A stretch of DNA of 64,000 nucleotides from Tetragonia tetragonoides (GCA_038025085.1 CM076146.1:24436501-24500500), one strand, 5' to 3'. Positions 50,125 to 62,099 are shown, counted from the first letter of the stretch. Program-made: numbers and translations. The notes: generated from the sequence alone by a model not told the origin.

Positions 50125-50357
50125 GGTCCTGTTCTTTTTTTCGATTCAATGCTGCATTCCCTTCCGTTTCGTTCCGTTTCGTTTTGCTCCAATTCATTTC
50201 ATTCCGTTTCGTTCCGTTCCGTATCGCATCATGTACTTCATTTTATCTCACATTTTTTTTGAATTATCCACACCGCGCCGTTCCGTTCCGTTCCATTCCA
50301 ATCCGTTTCATTCCGTTTCTCACCTTCTCACACCATTCCATTAAAGAGAACATGGCC
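50125..50357. mobile_element. Tourist-like MITE in the polyubiquitin promoter
   Basis: The ends GGTCCTGTTCTTTTTTTCG and TTAAAGAGAACATGGCC are inverted and flanked by a perfect TTA duplication (50122-50124 and 50358-50360). The core is made of CCGTTTCGTTCCGTTTCG-like units and contains CACATTTTTTTTGAATTATC, shared with the copy at 4877-5029. Orientation relative to that copy is the same. Confidence 0.88.
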
Positions 50358-50545
50358 TTAGAATTACCGACCTAATAATGGAGGACAATAACGTAATCCG
50401 ACTAGGAAAGGGAAACCCACAACCACAAGAGACGTCGAGGCGAGATCACTCTAGACTTTTTTTTTATTATTTTTATTTTTATTTTTTTGAGGTATTCAAG
50501 AATTCAAGATCTACTCTTTCTAAAAAAAGAAAAATAAACCCAAAA

Positions 50546-50652
50546 TCTCGTATGAGGCGATTTCAATGTGAGAATACCTCTATATACAAGTATGACATCG
50601 GCATAACATCATACTTGTATATAGAGGTAGTCTCACATGGAGACGGCCTAAT
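50546..50652. repeat. Short foldback element, near-perfect hairpin
   Basis: The left arm GAATACCTCTATATACAAGT (then ATGA) pairs with the right arm TCATACTTGTATATAGAGGT (then AGTC). The stem continues outward through TGTGAGA and TCTCACA to about 40 bp per arm with few mismatches. The loop is about 14 nt (CATCGGCATAACA). The outer GAGACGGCCTAATATAAGAC text is typical of small mariner-like foldbacks. A precursor-RNA role is possible but unsupported. Confidence 0.7.
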
Positions 50653-51954
50653 ATAAGACTTATTGAAAAGAAAAAAAAAGTTGAAGATCTAGACTTTTTC
50701 TTAATATACTCTATGTCTCGATTTAGGCAAATTTTTGTAAGTACTCGGGTGTATGTAGCACCATATACCATATTTACTTAGCCCATATTTTTATTTAGGA
50801 CAAGCTCAACATTATTAATAACATGGCACCTATGTGCACATCAAGCACCATATATGCGAATGCATATTTTACGCGTTGAATCCATTTGTCAAAGGCTTGC
50901 AATACCATATGAGAATCCACTTCTCCTCAACCTCTTTCACAAAGAGGTAAGTGGATCACATATGTTCCGAAAATCGAACTAATCAGAACCCGGATTGACT
51001 CGATAACAGTATATATCTCATTCAAATGGACCTGATCCAACTTGAATAGAATATTCTTGTAATTCCAACCGGTAACTATCCTAAACTAAATGACCCAATC
51101 CGGTCCACATGATTCCAATTATATTCACCGCTAATTAACCAAGTTAGAGAGACATTTGCTTTAATGGTTATCTTCCCACCTTTTAATTTGGATGTTTCGT
51201 AATTGTCTCAATGGTTATCCTCCTACCTTCCAACTTGTAGGTCTCAAGTTGAAGTTTTAGGAATCCCATGCATATTTCCCTGTGGTTGATGGAAATATGG
51301 GGGTGGCAACCGCAACAGTTATGCAGTGGCCCAACTGATTTTGTGGTGGGACGCGACGGATGTGAAGTGGGGGACTTTTAACCATCTAGCCCGGTCTAGT
51401 ATAAAATAGATTGGGATGTTGATCCTGTAATGGGTTAGATGGAGCCTTTTTAGCGCTATAAAAATAAATAAATAAAAAATTAAAAAAATTGACCACAAAT
51501 TTCACGATATATACAAGTAGAGGGTTTCACACAAAAGCTACCGTGGAAGATTTTTAAGCGAAGACAGAGCAAACGGTTGAACTTGTAATTAAGTAGACCA
51601 TGCTTCAAGGTATCGATATTCAATCCAGTGCTAATATTCAGCTAAGCAGGCCAATAAAACAAGTCCTTTAAATATTTTAATTCGGCACAAACCACATTGA
51701 AGGAACCAATGATGAAATTGCTGCTATGGCCGGATGGAAAATCAACCACGCACGGGGAATGCTTGTGATGCAATTTGGTAAATTTAGGGTTAAAATCGAT
51801 TCAGGTTGCAATGAAGCCCAAACCTGCTTGCAGCTTGCTTCATAGAAACCAACATCATATATCCATGTGCTTAGTCAAACTGTAAATCATGTTTTTGCAC
51901 AAAATTAGGAAACAAAATCAAGAGTTCTGCTAATAAACTCAGCCAGCAGTAGTG
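50653..51954. other. Intergenic, no gene seen
   Basis: No supported coding region. Short decayed repeats only. Confidence 0.4.
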
Positions 51955-52311
51955 CACAAATTAAAGTGCAGTCATCATATGTTCTGACTCAAGCAAAGCT
52001 GTGGATATGTTAAACAAGAAGGATACTAATGGAAGTGTCTTGCACAATATTATGTTCGAATGCAGGGAAACAATGAGGATCTTGGTGCAGCAGACGATCC
52101 GCCATGTATATAGGGAAGCCAATGTGTGTGCCGATGCAATTGCGCTTGGAGTAATGAAAGAGGAGCAAGCCTTCAACAAGCTAACTATTTTCAATGATGT
52201 ACCTAATAGTTGTAGGGAAGCTTACTTAGCTGATTGTAGGGGGATTCTGGGTCGTTTAAGTTCGATTATTTATGTTATGTTCATTTCTACCAAAAAAAAA
52301 AAAAAAAAAAA
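51955..52311 (+). mobile_element. 5'-truncated LINE tail with RNase H end and poly(A)
   Basis: The plus strand encodes the C-terminal RNase H segment CSDSSKAVDMLNKKDTNGSV and QQTIRHVYREANVCADAIAL, followed by about 60 residues and a run of about 19 A at 52292-52311. The YREANxxAD motif is the last catalytic block of RVT_3 RNase H. Here its Asp is kept, unlike the LINE at 6134-12454. The 5' boundary is approximate and no TSD was found. Confidence 0.75.
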
Positions 52312-52889
52312 ACTACAATACACGATTGAGATACCTTCTACAAAGTGAATCAGTGCCAACAACCAGCATCTCAAATTCTTAAAGCCATATAAGTAACCAT
52401 TATATCTTGTAGTCCAAAGATTCTGCTAATTAAGCTCAAAATAAGCAAATGAAGATTCTGACATCTATATCTTACAAGTGATATAAGCAGCACCAGGGAT
52501 CAAAGATTATGCTATAGTGGAGTTAGCAAGTCTTACAGATACGTAATCGAACTCTTAAGAATTAAGCGAAAGCACCACAAAAGGCAGTAGTCATCGTTGC
52601 CTAGCACGTACACAAGGAGCCAAACAGAGGTACTAATTAGCTCAAACGAAATGGTTACAGTGCTTCTTTACTCAATTCTTGATCCTCAATAATTTGGTAG
52701 CACACTTGTGATGAGGCAATTTCGAGTTTGTAAACCTCATACATCAAGCTTCAAAACACATAATAACATTAGATGACATTTCATGCTCACTTAAGAGATA
52801 AATGCTGTTGAGTACTAAGGCTATCAACAAAATCTGCAAACTGCAATTTCCAGTTGCATATAAATAAAGCAGCCAACAATATGCAGTAC
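52312..52889. other. Intergenic, no gene seen
   Basis: Weak similarity to the 3' flanks of the F-box copies; otherwise nothing supportable. Confidence 0.35.
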
Positions 52890-53065
52890 TATAATTGGAA
52901 GATTTAAACATTACAAACGGATTCATGGTAGATTAGCAAGCACTACAGTTTCATTTTTGTACCCCCAACGTCATGGCATTCCCATCTACCGAACCAAATT
53001 AGAGCTTAATGTTCTACTTTTTCTAGCTAAACGATTGGGTCACCACCAGGAATGGTAACAAGATT
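52890..53065 (-). pseudogene. Fourth F-box relic: 3' end and flank only
   Basis: The minus-strand end AATCTTGTTACCATTCCTGG, TGGTGACCCAATCGT parallels the last codons of F-box copy 3 (SLVAIPGGDTIM), and the flanking CATTCCCATCTACCGAACCA resembles 45250-45270 (CATTCCCATCTAACCAAAAC). Everything 5' of this is absent. A short relic; the homology is read by eye. Confidence 0.55.
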
Positions 53066-53640
53066 GTTTTATTAGATTTACAAGGTCACTGTAATTATGT
53101 TGCTTAAATTTATGAATATTTCAAGAAATAACTGAGATAACTACTAAGTTATCATGTGCCCTAAAAGCACATTATAGAAAAACATTTTCTATAATGTCCC
53201 CTAAGTGCACATACATGATAAAGGAAATTGAATAGTATTACAACTACTTCACTATTTATTGCATTCACACTAATCATTTTCCAATTCCTAATTTGCCCTT
53301 CCATGCTTTATACTTTCATCTCCCAATTTATTCACTTTCCCCATAACTCTCTCTCCATGGTAGAAAATAATCCCGAGTTTTCCACCATCTTCACATTAGT
53401 CATTTCTATTTTCTTGACCACCAATACCATTAATTTTCCACCGCCACCACCCCTATTCCCTAACACCATCATTCCCTATCACCAATCCAAGCCACTATCA
53501 CCACCATTGATCCGCCACCACCACCACCATAATTTCATCGACGATCCATCATTACTATCACCACCACCATCGATTCTCCTCCACGACCACCACCATCAAC
53601 CAGTTGACCCACGACCGTCATCTTCATGGATCTCCTTGGT
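53066..53640. other. Low-complexity region with an open frame, no gene supported
   Basis: A plus-strand frame to 53716 reads hydrophobic residues then Pro/His-rich sequence (CCACCACCA runs at 53440-53600). It lacks a convincing start and enters the MITE-like segment that follows. I do not consider it a gene with any confidence. Confidence 0.3.
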
Positions 53641-53647
53641 CACCACC

Positions 53648-53805
53648 AACAGGGGCGGATCTACAGTCTTACTAGTGGGGGGACGTGCCCCCACTGACAT
53701 TTGGGCTGAACTATAAAGTATTTGATGGCCCAAGCGTGTGGCCCCATCTAAGAATGGTTGGTGCCCCCCCGTGAACAGCTCATGAGGCCCCCAAAATTTA
53801 CAATA
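53648..53805. mobile_element. hAT-like element fragment
   Basis: Starts CAGGGGCGGATCTACAGTCT with GTGGGGGGACGTGCCCCCAC and GTGCCCCCCCGTGAACAGCT inside. The GGGGCGGATCTA opening is common to a plant hAT MITE group. The matching right end was not found. Confidence 0.45.
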
Positions 53806-54499
53806 TTCAGCACATTTATCTCTCTCTATCTTTCTTGTGGGCCCTTCATCTTAGCTTTTTTACTTTCCCTTGAGCCTTAACACTCACCTCACCATCTGTC
53901 AATCTTCTACTCTTTCGATAATCCCACAGCTAGAGTTATTCCCTATCACAATTTCACTAAGGAAAATATCAGTCACATCTATCATAGGTTTTTGCTTTTT
54001 AAAAAAAAGGATAAATTACATTGAGGTATATTGAGGTTTGGCGAAATTGTAGAGAGGTATATCCATGTTTATGGGCGGTGGTGAGTAATTTTGGGCGATA
54101 TATAGCAATCCACTTTTTTTAGTTGATGATATACGTTCCAACTTCCATGTTTGTTGTTCAAGCTTTATGATTTGATTATGTACACGAAGCATCACAGCAA
54201 AATTATCTAGGCAGAGCATTAAATTGGCCTGGTATGCGTACTAGCCGTCAGGCATCTTGGTGTGTATACATATTTTCCAATCCTTTTTGGTTTGTAATTA
54301 GAGCAAAATTTCAGTAATCTTATGGTTATAATTATGTTATTGATTGCCAATATTCATGTTTAAGAAATCACTAATGAATTGACTAATAAATTGTTTTATT
54401 CATGCAAGTTATGCATTTTTTTTTTTTGAGGGGTTATGGAATTTTTATTTAAGTGTTCTAAATGGTTCATCAAGATTTTACTGTTTCTTAAGGTAGATT
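53806..54499. other. Intergenic, no gene seen
   Basis: A-run at 54000 and T-run at 54418 only. Confidence 0.35.
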
Positions 54500-54671
54500 C
54501 ACAAAAAAGAAGCTTTCTTCAAAAAAGTGACTTTGTATGGCTGCCTTTAAGGTCGCTTAAAAAACGACTTTGTATACCATACCCCATAATGTCACTCACT
54601 TAGAAGTCGCTTTTAAAACCGACTTTAAAGGCTCAAAAAAAATGACTTTGTATCCTCTTTTTGTAGTAGTG
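54500..54671. mobile_element. Mini CACTA-like element
   Basis: The right end CTCTTTTTGTAGTAGTG is the inverse of a CACTACTACAAAAAGAG terminus. The left end CACAAAAAAGAAG is a partial match. The interior carries AAGTCGCTTTTAAAACCGAC and AAAGTGACTTTGTAT repeats in both orientations, like CACTA sub-terminal motifs. No TSD. Confidence 0.55.
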
Positions 54672-56192
54672 AAGGTGAAGAGAATAGGACCTAAAAAACT
54701 TTTGGCTTCGAGATATAAAGTTGAAGAAAATTGCTAAATTGAAGTCTAAGTCCTAGCTTGAGTTTGTATTATTTTTTTTCCCTTTATTTATTAAAAAGAA
54801 TGTTGTAGAAGCTAATGAAATAATAATTTTAAGTATTTAGTAGATCAAATATCATATACGAGTGTATTATCATGAATCCGTGCATGCCATATGGATAAAA
54901 TTAGATGTTTTCGAGAGTTTTGAGGCATGTCACATGGATAAATAATTTTTTTCTCAATATGTGAGACAAAGGATAATTATGTTAATAGTTGAATAGTGAT
55001 AGGATACTTAATTGTTCACACCTCTATTTGAAGGACTCTCCCAATCACCTCCAAACACCTACTCACCTAAAAAAAAAAAAAAACTACTCCAAACGGCAAA
55101 CACCAGTAATAAACGTACTCCCTTCCTGGTACTTTAAGGATAGCTTTTTCTTAATGGAATAATTCTAAGATAATGTTAATGATAGTAGTAGAATGATAAT
55201 AGTATGCTTAATTATAGGTTATATATATGGGACCTCCCTTTTTCATTTATTTAGTCCTCCCGCTCCTAACCCCAATTAGTATTAAGCGTCTTCCTCTTTC
55301 TTTCTTTTTAGTGAAAGTGTCTACCCCTCTCTATTAGTTCTCCTTCCAATGTGTTATTAATTTCGTTCAATCTAATGTCGATTGAGAAATTGTTTCTTTC
55401 ACTAATCAATTTTTTCTTTTTTTGCAGATTTTAAATTACTATGTATGCAACATATTTTTGCAGGTTTCATAAGTTTTTATTCCCTTTTCTTATATTGACA
55501 TTAACGTGTTTCATTATTCATCCTTCTATTCTTTGTCTAACATATTTTATTGTATCTTATTTGTATGGTAAACGTAGAGGGTGATTTTGATGACTATTAA
55601 CTACCCTCACATCTTATAGCTTTAATCTAATGAATTACCTATGATGATTTTAATTTCAATGGAAATTTACATCACAATGGATTGGACATTTTCATCTAAA
55701 ACGATAAATAGGAGTGAGAGACTGTAAAATAAAATATGTGTAGGAGAAGATCCCTTGATTTTTTTTACTAGTAAGGATATTTTCATTCATTTATATGGCT
55801 AAAAAACCATATATGAGTTTTACAAAATGTTAGAAAAATTATTAGTAAAAATAGGGGAATGGAATTTCCGTCAATCTAACATATATAAACTTTATTTACA
55901 ATATGTATAACAACAATACAAGTACAAATTACATCAACATGATTGACAAAAGAATAATGTAAATAGAGTAAGGATTAGAGTAGCCTCTTTAATAACAGTT
56001 AGGGTTGAGGCACGCTAAGCGTTATCCGTGGAAAAGAAATGCCCCTCCTGCACGAGTCTTTAATTCATTGTTATGGTGTTCTCCACCTCAGATACAATAA
56101 CCGGTTGAAAGCTATAGATGCAGCAAATAGCTCTCCCAAATTACCGAATTGCCCATGCTCAAAACTAGTTTTTAGTATATAATATCATGTAA
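54672..56192. other. Intergenic, no gene seen
   Basis: AT-rich. No supported gene or bounded repeat. Confidence 0.4.
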
Positions 56193-56209
56193 AATATATT
56201 TGAGAACTT

Positions 56210-56796
56210 TTTTTTTTTTTTTTGAGAGAGAGGAATAGGAGACTTTCATTCATAGAAAAGCCATACGACATCTACAATAAAAATAACCCTAGAATATACT
56301 AAATCATTAGAAAGAACAAAAAATCCGCTAACAAGCCAATATACTAGAATACTCAGGTGCGACTCCCAACATGCATAGTAACCATGTGCTTCCTTTGATG
56401 TATCTTCATCTTTCACGGAAGTGGAGATCTTCACCACAAGTAACGCAATCGCTTGCCCACAAACCTCTGTATGATTCCGTTGATCGTGTGTATATTCGGT
56501 TCCCAAATTCATACTGCTTCTACTAAAAACAATCGCACAATAGGCGAAAATAGAATCCTATAGAAAGGAAGATAAGAAGATCCCTATAAACTCCACAAAG
56601 GAAGAGAATTTATTCCACTCAGAAAGAAAAAAAAAGCTAGAAATCAACATTAAACGTGATAAAACTCATCAATAGCAAGTCGGAAATGGCCTAAATCGGC
56701 TCTCCCGGCCTGAAAATATGTTGTGCTAAAAATTAGGGTTCTAGAGAAAAGGGGGAGAAAGAAAGGAGGGAGGCTAGAGTTTGTAAAGCACGCAGT
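56210..56796 (-). mobile_element. Short retroposon (587 bp) with 17-bp TSD and poly(A)
   Basis: Flanked by a perfect 17-bp direct repeat AATATATTTGAGAACTT (56193-56209 and 56797-56813). The minus-strand 3' end is a poly(A) (T-run on +, to about 56222). The minus-strand 5' part begins TAGCCTCCCTCCTTTCTTTC, then CCCCTTTTCTCTAGAACCCT, a leader-like sequence. An 88-codon frame (MNLGTEYTHDQRNHTEVCGQ) shows no family I know. Either a deleted LINE that kept its 5' UTR and 3' end, or a processed copy of a cellular RNA. Confidence 0.8.
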
Positions 56797-56910
56797 AATA
56801 TATTTGAGAACTTAGTAACCAAATATCAAGGTGGAAGAAGCATTGCTGCGTAAAGAATACTAGAGAGTTTTTTCTCTTTCTTTTCCACCGTCAGTAATCA
56901 AGTGCTTTTA

Positions 56911-58332
56911 TAGTCAAATACCCATACTTCCATTAGAAGTGGTAGTGGCCTAATTTGTAGGAGATTTACTTGCTCCATAAGCCAACTTATTAGTAGACTT
57001 TGATCATATCACTTGTGAAGGTAGTTACCAACAAAATAAGAGACTAGTTGCTCCACATTTAACAAATCAGTAAAATAATTTATTAAGTAAATATATTAAG
57101 ACTTTGTATTATTAACTTGCTAAAGCCTGTAAAAGTGGTGCATAGATTACTATTACCGAGTATATAGTAGGCGTCAAACAATTAATAATAAAAGTCCCAA
57201 ATAATAAATTTTAAATCACATTAAATTTTCCAACAATCCCCCACATGATTTAAAATTTAATAAGTATAGTAAAATAAAGAAATTTATAATTTTGATATAT
57301 AGTGAGCATATAATACTGCTTTTCAGTGCAAGGAACCTTCCGGGTTTGAGCCTTACACCTAGTACATGTAATCCTCCACCCGAAGAGACATAGAGACTTA
57401 TTAGTTTTGAGTTATGACTCCTTTGGTCGGGTTTTGAAACACATGACAGACAATACGGATAATTACTCGAGTTCTGATCGGTGGGGAGCGTTATGGCCAT
57501 GCGCACGATAACATGATTTAAAATTTAATAAGTATAGTAAAATAAAGAAATTTATAATTTTGATATATAGTGAGCATATAATACTGCTTTTCAGTGCAAG
57601 GAACCTTCCGGGTTTGAGCCTTACACCTAGTACATGTAATCCTCCACCCGAAGAGACATAGAGACTTATTAGTTTTGAGCTATGACTCCTTTGGCCGGGT
57701 TTTGAAACACATGACGGACAATACGGATAATTACTCAGGTTCTGATCGGTGGGGCGCGTTATGGCCATGCGCACGATATCTGAATTCATGAGTGTCATTA
57801 GGGAGTTGCCTAAATTCCCATAGTGGCGGTCCCACCACTAAACTCGTATAGGTGAACCCTCCAAGGGTAATCCGTGACCATCACCCCCACAATTTGGTTG
57901 CAGTTGGGTTCATTTAGAGGTATTTCACTTTTATCACATATAACTAAAATACATATACCTCAACCTCCGTAAATTATAAGTTGTCGCGGTTTACAGGAGC
58001 ACCGTCATAGTCAAATACCCATACTTCCATTAGAAGTGGTAGTGACCTAATTTGTAGGAGATTTACTAGCTCCATAAGCCAACTTATTAGTAGAATTTGA
58101 CCATATCACTTGTGAAGGTAGTTACCAACAAAATAAGAGACTAGTTGCTCCACCTTTAACAAATCAGTAAAATAATTTATTAAGTAAATAAATTAAGACT
58201 TTGTATTATTAACTTGCTAGAGCCTGTAAAAGTGGTACATAAATTACTATTACCGAGTATATAGCAGGCGTCAAATAATTAATAATAAAAGTCCCAAATA
58301 ATAATTTTTAAATCACATTAAATTTTCCAACA
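56911..58332 (-). mobile_element. Non-coding LTR retroelement with an internal 268-bp tandem duplication
   Basis: Two direct repeats of 325 bp, 56911-57235 and 58008-58332, more than 95% alike by eye. On the minus strand each starts TGTTGGAAAATTTAATGTG. The left one is preceded (minus sense) by CATGTGGGGGAT, a copia-type polypurine tract, so transcription runs right to left. Further similarity (GACGGTG) suggests the LTRs extend to about 56886 and 58000, with 17-20 bp lost from one copy. The 770-bp interior has no gag or pol and contains a 268-bp tandem duplication (57244-57511 and 57512-57778) differing at few positions. Flanking TSDs were not found. Confidence 0.75.
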
Positions 58333-59638
58333 CAAAAGACCCTGCATCAGGTTTACATAGGTACCATACATAAGCTAGAGATAGAAGTCGAAGCATTAAG
58401 CTAGCTAGATCATAAGTTAGATATCTATAGTCAGATATACATAGTTAGTTGGTAATATGGACTCATGGGATCAGTCCTTGCTGCCACCAGTCTTGATTCC
58501 ACTGAGGTCACTATCATAAGCAAAGCGAAATTGCGAGAAAATCCCTTGATGATTTACTTAGTTAAAAAAAATCAATTTATTTCAGATCAGTTTAGTTTTT
58601 TTCAAGTGAATCAAATAGTGCCGAAGTTTTGGATCAATAAGCGAAAGTGGAGTACTTTAAGTTTTTCCATGCTGCAGGTCATGGGTTCAAATCTCCTGAA
58701 AAGCACCTACACGAATTAATTCGTGGAATATCCGAAATCATGCGTTATGAGGTACCCTTTAGCCACACTTTATTGCGTGGTTGTAATCATATTTGATAAC
58801 CACGCATATATGGAGAGATATTGCTATAGTACTATAGAACATGTAGATTTGTATGATGTGAGGACTCTCTAGCCCACTGGAGCATATGATTGTGAAACGA
58901 CTTCCAGTGTCCTTTACTGAACTTACTACTTCTATTTACTCTTAGAATAAGAACGATTGCATCGATTTGTTCGTTGTAGAGTCCTACATGTTTTGTAATT
59001 GTTCTTTCTTACTTATAAGTCCATTATTGTTGTTTCAGGACATACAACTGGTACCACACAAATGTCGGGGGTAACCGCAAGATGAATCAAAGAAGAGAGG
59101 GTGGCTAGGATTTTTGTAGGGGGGGGGGGGGGAGAAGAATCCCAACAAAAATATTGTAGAGTATCTATTTGTAAGTAAATAGGAAAATACTTCCCTAATA
59201 AATTGACGAGTAATTAAGTACTCGATAAAGATAAAAATATTGTAATTCGATCCATATTGATAATCAATCCATATTGATAATCAATTCATAGTGATAAATA
59301 AGCCCGTGCATTACACGAGTTTAAGTTGTGATAGACCTCTAAAGTTTTATAAAAGTTATACAAGTTGATTTTGGTTCAGCCATTCACTATCCCTCAAAAA
59401 TAATTTTACACTAAAGAACTCTTTTAGTTTTAAACGGTATATGATCAAAAAAAAAAAGTTTTAAAATGTATATATCTTTTAGCTAAAAACCTGAAATTGA
59501 ATAATTTGAGTTAGTATCGGACTAGAAAACTAAGTTAATTTTACACTACAAATACACCTTATCATGATGAAACATCCTGAGTGCATGAAATGAGAGGGAT
59601 GATAAGCATAACACTATGATTGGCTATTAATTAAAGAG
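58333..59638. other. Intergenic; 14-bp G run
   Basis: No supported gene. A run of 14 G at 59119-59132. At about 59300 the sequence AAGCCCGTGCATTACACGAG resembles a Helitron 3' hairpin but lacks a CTRR end. Confidence 0.4.
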
Positions 59639-59939
59639 CACAACAAGAAAATGACGCTTGGGCGACATTTTTCAAAATTATTGGGCGACGATAATTACAT
59701 TCGTGGCCTTAAAACTTTTGAACGGCGAAAATGAAAAAAACTGCCCATACTTTGGGCGACGAATCCTAAACGGACGCCCATACATACGTTTGGGCCACGA
59801 AAAATAAATTGCTCGCCCCCTGATTACATTTGGGCCACAAATTTTGAAAATGGTCGCTCGGATATGGTAAAACAAAAGGCGCTTCCTCCATTTTTCACCA
59901 AAATCAAAAATCCCTCCCCTTTTCTTTCATTCTACTGTA

Positions 59940-61371
59940 TTTTGGAAGTCCTAACCCTAACCCACTCTCTCTCTCTCTCTCTCAGAACATCAAACATGTA
60001 TCATTTTGCTGAAAAAACTATGTCATTGCTTCTCCTCTCAAAAAATATGAAAGAGATATGGTGAAGAACTGAAGATCCTCGATAAAAATTGAATGAATCT
60101 GGAAGGTCATTGAAGGCTTCTCCAAAATTGAAGGTACCAGTCCCTAAACAACTATTTACCTTCTCTTTCCATTCGTGAAATTATCGTTGCTGATGTCGTC
60201 AAATCCTTATGTTCCCTCTTTACTTTGTCATATTCTTCACGATTTGTAGGTTGTTATTCTGGGTTTTAATCTCCGTTTGATTTGATTTTCGTTATAACAT
60301 TTTCTTGGTTTTGTGTGATTTTTAGGTATCACTTATTCGCATTTCTAAAAGATCTGAGCTTTTTGCTGTAACAATTGTATGCATCTGTTAGAGATTTGTT
60401 ACGATATGGGTTTTTGGGTGGAGATTATCGCTTAATTTGTCGATACATTATCTGGGGTTTTTCCCAAATTATTTTACAGATCTGATTTTTGGGGTTTTGT
60501 AGTCCATGAACATGGTTTAATTTCTTGAAATTTTAAATGAAATCAAGGAACAAACTTTTGTTAGGATTTTAGTCAGTTTACTTGGTACATTCTGGAATTG
60601 AGGATATATCTTTTTCCTATTTTCTTGTGGTGATTAGGTATAGAATGCTGGAAAGAATAAAGCTCTGTTGTAGTCATTTTTGTTATGTGATGCATTGAAT
60701 GTTAATGGCTAGTGCCTGTTTATTTGTTGTCCTATGCAGACAATGAAATTAAATCGATTTTTGGGTTCTTCGAACCGAAGGAATTGAATACTCTTGGTAA
60801 GGCTTGTTCTGCCCAGACTTCTGATACTACATTTTCTGAGGTTGCATATTTAGAGATTTGTTTTTTCCTCACTAATGAATTAAAGCTTATTGAATGTCAA
60901 GAAGTGTCTAAATTTGTTGTTCAATTCTGCCTCTTGATATACTTGTATTTAGTTCATTCTTTATGTGGGGTTATACTACATTATAATTAGTGATGCACAA
61001 TGTTGTTTCTTGGTATTGAATGGGTCAATTGTTGCTGTAATTGTGGTGAAAATCAACAAATTGGAATCAAAAGAGTTAAAAGAGAGCATAACTTGTCAAT
61101 CCCACTTTCAAGGATGTGTACTTTATGCACCCAGCAAACACCAAGATCTGTGAAACTCTTATCACATTGCCTTCTTCTCTTTCCCTTTACTCTGGGTACT
61201 CTCTTGTCTTGGTTAAAGTACTCATGCCTGATACTTCTTGACTTGCAAAACATGCATGCTAGGACACTTCAAAATTGACACAATATATATTTGGGCAAGT
61301 ACCCATGTTAGATAGTTATAGCTAGAGTTCATATGTACTAACATAGTGTTTGCGCTCTGTGTATATTGCAG
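59940..61371 (+). other. Transcribed-looking host sequence inside the CACTA element
   Basis: CCTAACCCTAACCC and a (CT)9 run at about 59965-59983 look like a leader. A possible donor AATTGAAG|GTACCAG lies at about 60134, and a possible exon 60740-60799 sits between CCTATGCAG and GTAAGG. The sequence then leads to the bHLH-type exons at 61372. Whether all of it comes from one source gene cannot be told. Confidence 0.45.
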
Positions 61372-61867
61372 GATTCATGGCGAGGTTGTGACATCTAATC
61401 AACCAAGGTGGCTTAACATTACTAACACATTAGATTCACAGACATCAAATGAGGTCTCTCTTACTCACTTCCCTTCATGTTTAGTTTTGTTTGAAGTGTT
61501 TTATGGTGTATTTGTGTTCTAATTTTATTATGGTCTATGTTGGGGAGATTGTTTAGAACCTTAGTTTTCATAATAGATAGTAGAGGGTTAGTTGGTGTTC
61601 TTTAAGTTTATGAATCTGCCCTGATCTTTTTGTTTAATAAGGTCCTTTATACTAAAGATAATTTATAACCTGAATATGACAATTTGGTAATATCAGTGTA
61701 TTATTTTGAAAAGTGAGGGTATTGTTTCCCTTGTGCAGGATTGCGGTGAAACCCATGTTTTAATCCCTGTGGTTGGTGGTTTGGTTGAGCTCTTCTCAGC
61801 TAAGCTTGTGGCAGAGAAAGACAGAAAAAAGATTGAGATGAAGCAAAAGAAGAAAAAACTGAATTAG
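61372..61867 (+). pseudogene. Fragment of a bHLH (MYC N-terminal domain) transcription factor gene
   Basis: Exon 61372-61453, after TATTGCAG, encodes IHGEVVTSNQPRWLNITNTL followed by DSQTSNE and ends at a GT donor. Exon 61739-61867, after TTGTGCAG, encodes DCGETHVLIPVVGGLVELFS then AKLVAEKDRKK and a Lys-rich tail to TAG. The segment xxPRWLN...NE...VLIPVVGGLVELFSxKxVxE is part of the bHLH-MYC_N regulatory domain, in the AMS/bHLH90-like group as I recall it. After AKLVAE the sequence leaves the family pattern, and the bHLH DNA-binding domain is absent. The retained intron shows DNA-level capture and not retroposition. Fits a transduplicated gene piece inside the surrounding CACTA element. Confidence 0.75.
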
Positions 61868-62099
61868 AGAAAGAAACACGAGTCCAAGAACATGAAATAA
61901 CAGAGAAATGATCTATAAAGGAAAGGCAGACACGAGTCCAATGCCATTAGTTGCCTTGTATATATTTCATTTTGGTGAAAGGACGGCAATGACTATTTTG
62001 TAAAACATTTATTGTATATATGGATTGATTGACTATTGATATAATATAATAGTGGTTTGAGATGCAACTAATAACACACACAAACTCTCTCCTTGGTAA

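Noticed and set aside
53228..53716. Plus-strand frame of about 160 residues with a hydrophobic start and Pro/His-rich end
   Set aside because: No ATG at the proposed start, low-complexity CCA repeats, and it runs into a hAT-like repeat.
57216..57798. Two near-identical minus-strand frames (96 and 111 residues) as a gene pair
   Set aside because: They are the two copies of the 268-bp tandem repeat inside the non-coding LTR element; no known domain, and the ends depend on the repeat.
59240..59330. Second Helitron end
   Set aside because: The hairpin-like CCCGTGCATTACACGAG is not followed by CTRR within a suitable distance, and no matching start was found.
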